This document shows, in pieces, positions 62,484 through 64,000 of a stretch of 64,000 nucleotides of DNA. Location of the stretch: assembly GCF_004362395.1 (NCBI RefSeq), contig NZ_SNWE01000017.1, positions 1 to 64,000 of the forward strand, in the 5' to 3' direction. A program made the position numbers and the translations under genes. The notes below the pieces were generated by a model, which was given only the letters and a program-made list of their open reading frames with translations, was not told the DNA's origin and did no database searches. This DNA comes from Salegentibacter sp. 24. Its GTDB lineage: Bacteria > Bacteroidota > Bacteroidia > Flavobacteriales > Flavobacteriaceae. The first letter of the stretch is position 1. Each line of letters begins with the position of its first letter.

Positions 62484-62900
62484 ATGAAATCATTTTTCCA
62501 TAAAATATTATCTGTAGCCTTAGCGAGCTTGGTATTTGTTACCACTATGTCGTTTACTGTAGATATGCATTATTGTGGAGATTCTTTGGTTGATTTTGCT
62601 TTATTTCATAATGCTCAAACCTGTGGAATGGAAAATCAATCATCCCAAAAAAGTTGTGAAGCAGGTTTTTCGGAAAAATCTTGCTGTTCAGATGCACAAA
62701 TAGCGAATGACGGTCAAGATGATTTAAAAACATCTTACACCAATTTAAGCTTTGAGCATCAAGCCTTTGTTGCTACTTTCTTTTATACTTATATTAATCT
62801 TTTTGATGGACTGGATAAGAACATTGTTCCATTTAGAGATTATACACCTCCTTATCTTGTAAGGAACGTACAAAAACTACACGAAACTTATTTAATTTGA
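62484..62900 (+). CDS. HYC_CC_PP family exported protein (plus-strand copy)
   Basis: 138 residues. Signal peptide to about residue 22, then VDMHYCGDSLVDFA (HYC), SEKSCCSDAQ (CC) and VPFRDYTPPYLV (PP). These name the family, common in Bacteroidota next to CusA/CzcA pumps, as here (136 bases upstream of cusA). Probably a periplasmic copper-binding helper; that role is inferred from context. Confidence 0.88.
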   Translation: MKSFFHKILSVALASLVFVTTMSFTVDMHYCGDSLVDFALFHNAQTCGMENQSSQKSCEAGFSEKSCCSDAQIANDGQDDLKTSYTNLSFEHQAFVATFFYTYINLFDGLDKNIVPFRDYTPPYLVRNVQKLHETYLI

Positions 62901-62910
62901 TTTTAAACAG

Positions 62911-62930
62911 TTTCCGATAATTATCGGAAA
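62911..62930. promoter_or_regulatory. 20-bp perfect palindrome after the HYC_CC_PP gene
   Basis: TTTCCGATAATTATCGGAAA, fully symmetric, 10 bases after the stop codon. No T-run follows. It shares the GATA..TATC core with the neighbouring palindromes. Confidence 0.55.
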
Positions 62931-62980
62931 GATTTGCTCTATGGTTACTTCCATCTTGGGCTTACTTTGTTGTGTTTAAT

Positions 62981-62999
62981 TTTCTGATATTATCAGAAA
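62981..62999. promoter_or_regulatory. 19-bp perfect palindrome upstream of the cusA-type gene
   Basis: TTTCTGATA-T-TATCAGAAA, perfect arms, 36 bases before the RND pump start. It differs from the palindrome at 62911 mainly by C-to-T and G-to-A changes that keep the symmetry. Confidence 0.55.
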
Positions 63000-63035
63000 G
63001 TTATTCAATGTATAACTGTTTAATTATCAATAAAG

Positions 63036-64000
63036 ATGCTAAATAAAGGCATAAAATTTCTTATAGAAAACAAACTAGTAGCAATTATCCTCCTAGTCCT
63101 TTTTGTAGGCTGGGGCGTGGTAAATGCCCCTTTTAATTGGGAAACCGGTTTAATTCCGCGCGATCCCGTGGCGGTAGATGCCATCCCCGATATTGGCGAG
63201 AATCAACAAATTGTCTTTACCAAATGGGAGGGGAAATCCCCCCAGGATATAGAAGACCAGATTACCTATCCCCTTACTACTTCGCTCCTGGGAATTCCCG
63301 GTGTGAAAACCATCCGGAGTTCCTCTATGTTTGGGTTTTCCAGTATTTATATCATTTTTGAAGAGGATATTGAGTTTTACTGGAGCCGTAGCCGGATTTT
63401 GGAAAAACTCAATTCCCTGCCGGCAAACCTGCTTCCCGAAGGTGTAAACCCTGCCCTGGGTCCCGATGCTACCGGGCTGGGCCAGGTTTTTTGGTACACC
63501 TTAGAAGGACGTGACAAAGATGGCAATGTTACCGGGGGCTGGGATTTGCACGAACTGCGAAGCATTCAGGATTATTATGTGAAATATGGACTTTCCGGTG
63601 CCAGCGGGGTTTCCGAAGTTGCATCCATAGGTGGCTATGTGCAGGAATATCAGGTAGATGTGGATCCCGAACTGATGCGTCAATACGATATTTCCCTGGC
63701 ACAGGTGGTAAAGGCCGTAAAGGAAACCAACCGTGATATTGGTGCACAAACCTTGGAAATAAATCAGGCCGAATATTTGGTACGTGGGCTGGGCTACGTT
63801 CAGGAAATAGAAGATATTGAAAATGCCGTGGTAACTTCAGAAGAATTTACCAGTATCAAAATAAGCGACATTGCCAAAGTAAACCTGGGTCCGGAAACCC
63901 GCCGTGGTATCCTGGACAAAGAAGGTGCCGAGGTGGTTGGCGGAGTGGTTGTGGCTCGTTATGGCGCAAATCCGCTGGAAGTAATCAATAATGTAAAGGA
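63036..64000 (+). CDS. cusA: CusA/CzcA-type heavy-metal RND efflux pump, N-terminal part
   Basis: The frame is open from ATG at 63036 to the window edge (321 codons; the full protein is about 1040). The N-terminal membrane helix (IIENKLVAIILLVLFVGWGVV-type) is followed by PRDPVAVDAIPDIGENQQIVFTKW and EDQITYPLTTSLLGIPGVKTIRS, diagnostic of HME-RND pumps. It then has the periplasmic porter repeat. The codon usage is richer in G/C (many CCC, GCC, CTG) than its neighbours, suggesting a separate origin. The gene is cut by the window edge. Confidence 0.93.
   Translation, partial: MLNKGIKFLIENKLVAIILLVLFVGWGVVNAPFNWETGLIPRDPVAVDAIPDIGENQQIVFTKWEGKSPQDIEDQITYPLTTSLLGIPGVKTIRSSSMFGFSSIYIIFEEDIEFYWSRSRILEKLNSLPANLLPEGVNPALGPDATGLGQVFWYTLEGRDKDGNVTGGWDLHELRSIQDYYVKYGLSGASGVSEVASIGGYVQEYQVDVDPELMRQYDISLAQVVKAVKETNRDIGAQTLEINQAEYLVRGLGYVQEIEDIENAVVTSEEFTSIKISDIAKVNLGPETRRGILDKEGAEVVGGVVVARYGANPLEVINNVK

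Overview
The window is an AT-rich stretch of a Bacteroidota chromosome, almost certainly Flavobacteriaceae (Gramella/Salegentibacter/Zunongwangia-like). Support: TTG-N19-TAnnTTTG promoters (textbook copies at 17341-17370 and 31767-31796), CHRD and carboxypeptidase-regulatory-like secreted proteins, a flavobacterial DUF6495 gene, HYC_CC_PP proteins and LytTR regulators. No similarity search was possible; names rest on motifs and family knowledge.

Bases 1-41000 read as resident chromosome. The window opens in the 3' end of a group II intron (domains V/VI) whose last base abuts the purB stop codon. Then come purB, a sirtuin, two CHRD lipoproteins (2 and 5 tandem domains), trmH, a DEAD-box helicase, rdgB, rlmH, nadC, a BrkB-like membrane protein, priA, a LytTR regulator, the rpsF-rpsR-rplI operon, hisS, an ABC permease, an aldo/keto reductase, a HAD dehalogenase, a ClC/HPP pair, a TonB receptor, ggt, a PAS histidine kinase and an animal-type haem peroxidase. 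From about 36.4 to 41 kb gene density falls: a CHY zinc-finger protein with a signal peptide, lipoproteins, and rlmF flanked by two decayed umuC remnants.

At 40990-41032 lies the 3' half of a CAU-anticodon tRNA with its terminator and no 5' half. A tyrosine recombinase (41218-42549) sits beside it, behind three tandem 11-bp repeats and a palindrome. This is the classic left end of an integrative element, followed by a second decayed tRNA-like 3' end and an IS110 transposase remnant. The rest of the window, to base 64000 and beyond, is best read as cargo.

The cargo is a nearly continuous minus-strand gene train (60.9 to 43.4 kb) plus a divergent copper block. Its centre is an unusual metabolic and stress module: a beta-CASP RNase, an archaeal-type AMP/thymidine phosphorylase, PRPP synthetase, an ATP-cone-PD-(D/E)XK nuclease fusion, two universal stress proteins, a DhnA-type class I fructose-bisphosphate aldolase, archaeal type II GAPDH, an APC permease and a type II NADH dehydrogenase. 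I infer a starvation or anoxia module that breaks down RNA/AMP and runs a bypass of lower glycolysis. Around it is metal handling: a CPH-type (CopB-like) P-type ATPase with a His/Met tail, an HMA chaperone, small membrane proteins (DUF2933, SHOCT, DUF5676), an HMA-AraC fusion regulator, two HYC_CC_PP proteins and the start of a CusA-type RND pump running off the right edge.
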